From NCBI GenBank assembly GCA_016288005.1, contig JAEEXY010000004.1:26700-90699 (forward strand): DNA of 64,000 nt. The letters run 5' to 3'. Under the pieces are notes generated by a model. The model saw only the letters and a program-made list of their open reading frames with translations, was not told the origin of the DNA and searched no databases. Numbering within the stretch: the stretch's first letter is position 1; each line of letters opens with the position of its first letter. This DNA is from Lachnospiraceae bacterium (lineage in GTDB: Bacteria > Bacillota > Clostridia > Lachnospirales > Lachnospiraceae). Below, one piece after another: positions 63,233 to 64,000 of this stretch. Position numbers and translations under genes: made by a program.

Positions 63233-64000
63233 TTAAGGTCTGGATGAAAGCGTAACCGTAACCGTATGCTCGTTATAACGTCCGGCTGTGATCGTATATA
63301 CGGTCAGCTCGATCGTTTCGCCTGCCCTGATCTTTGAAATGCGGTTCCGGAGATCTTCCATGGTCGAAACCTTTCTGCCGTTGATCGCGGTGATTATGTC
63401 GCCTTCACGAAGATCCGACCCGGCAGCGGGAGAACCCTGAGCGATAGAGTATACATATATGCCGACGGGCATTCCGAAACCGGTGGAGTAGGATTCGGTA
63501 ACATCCTTGCCTTCGATGCCCAGATACCCGGCTTCGGAAGGATCGAGAGTTACATCCTCGATCAGATCGTTAATGATCGGGATCGCTGTATTGATCGGGA
63601 TAGCGTAACCCATTCCTTCAACGCTGGTATCCGAATATTTTACCGAATTGATGCCGATCACCTGTCCGTGGACATTGAGCAGAGGTCCGCCGCTGTTGCC
63701 GGGATTGATCGCGGTATCTGTCTGGATAAGGCTGTTTGTGACGCCTTCAACGGTAACTTCACGGTCAAGAGCGCTGATATAGCCGACTGTGGTGGACTGT
63801 CCGTAACCGAGAGCATTGCCGATAGCGATCGACATCGAGCCGACTGTAACTGAATCGGAATCTCCGAGCGATGCGATCTTGATAGCGGCGATGTCTTCAT
63901 CGGAAAGATCGCTCAGATTTACGGCGATGACTGCCAGATCGTAACTCGGATCCGTGCCGATAACCTCAGCTGCGATCACGCTGTCATTGCAGAGAGTAAC
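63233..64000 (-). CDS. HtrA/DegP-type serine protease with PDZ domain, N-terminus outside the window
   Basis: The frame stays open to base 64000; the track start at 63979 is internal. The visible 256 codons hold the catalytic Asp region (DPSYDLAVIAVNL) and the serine in TAINPGNSGGPLLN, followed by GMGYAIPI. One PDZ domain begins near GYLGIEGKDV and contains SPAAGSDLREGDIITAINGRKVS. The catalytic His and the expected membrane anchor lie beyond the edge. HtrA proteins degrade misfolded envelope proteins. Confidence 0.92.
   Translation of the reverse strand, partial: VTLCNDSVIAAEVIGTDPSYDLAVIAVNLSDLSDEDIAAIKIASLGDSDSVTVGSMSIAIGNALGYGQSTTVGYISALDREVTVEGVTNSLIQTDTAINPGNSGGPLLNVHGQVIGINSVKYSDTSVEGMGYAIPINTAIPIINDLIEDVTLDPSEAGYLGIEGKDVTESYSTGFGMPVGIYVYSIAQGSPAAGSDLREGDIITAINGRKVSTMEDLRNRISKIRAGETIELTVYTITAGRYNEHTVTVTLSSRP

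Overview
The window reads as chromosome of an anaerobic, motile, Gram-positive clostridial bacterium, most likely of the Lachnospiraceae (rumen or gut type). This is inferred from the gene families, not from a database search. The supporting signs are a GH10 xylanase lipoprotein, a CheY-like protein, two chemoreceptors (one fused to an [FeFe]-hydrogenase-like domain), DUF4317, HemZ, GerW with its DUF2953 partner, a bifunctional Rel, FakA/Asp23, strong GGAGG ribosome sites and very regular sigma-A promoters, nearly all with 17-bp spacers. Base composition looks close to 50% GC. I see no prophage, no CRISPR array, no rRNA and no intact insertion sequence.

Layout. 1-4.8 kb: tail of a wall-anchored protein, a membrane protein with a C-terminal Cys/His motif, a clostripain-family (C11) protease and a secreted SH3/C39-like protein. 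5-7.8 kb: TrkA-TrkH potassium uptake. 8-12.7 kb: a RACo-like 2Fe-2S/ASKHA protein, AraD (opposite strand), an RlmD/TrmA-type RNA methyltransferase and an AI-2E-family permease. 12.8-19.8 kb: a signalling block with a 7TM-type GGDEF protein, a GNAT, a hybrid histidine kinase, a duplicated lipocalin-like protein and the hydrogenase-like chemoreceptor. 19.8-22.4 kb: zinc uptake (substrate-binding lipoprotein, permease, second lipoprotein) behind a Fur-family-type operator, with no ATPase gene. 22.4-26.7 kb: a GT2, DUF4317, PlsY, a 56-residue protein and ProA. 26.7-32.9 kb: a ComEA-like protein, a response regulator/histidine kinase pair, a GerMN lipoprotein and ComEC. 33-35.7 kb: PssA and Psd (phosphatidylethanolamine synthesis), HolA and tRNA-Ser(CGA). 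35.8-38.9 kb: xylanase and a membrane chemoreceptor, convergent around a large palindrome. 39.1-44.3 kb: Rel, an MBL hydrolase, HemZ and an HD-GYP protein. 44.3-46.9 kb: YceD-RpmF, then a LacI-family gene flanked on both sides by hairpin repeats, and tRNA-Arg(CCG) on the minus strand. 46.9-54 kb: a PAS-GGDEF protein overlapping a cysteine desulfurase, a PHP histidinol phosphatase, an NFACT/RqcH protein and a GH31 glucosidase. 53.9-58.7 kb: a rhomboid-like membrane protein with a zinc ribbon, two ABC-2 permeases without an ATPase and two unrecognised proteins. 58.7-64 kb: DUF2953-GerW, RpmB, Asp23, FakA, a CheY-like receiver and a partial HtrA protease.

Most of the window is housekeeping in short co-directional operons. 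The unusual material is the cytoplasmic hydrogenase-like chemoreceptor, the Zur-like operator and ATPase-less zinc operon, the arrays of GC-rich hairpins built around a GGCGAAGCC core, the large palindrome between the xylanase and chemoreceptor genes, and the unrecognised membrane cluster near 54-58.7 kb. Many ORF-track starts were moved to the codon behind the real ribosome site. All function calls come from reading the translated sequences; none was confirmed by a search.
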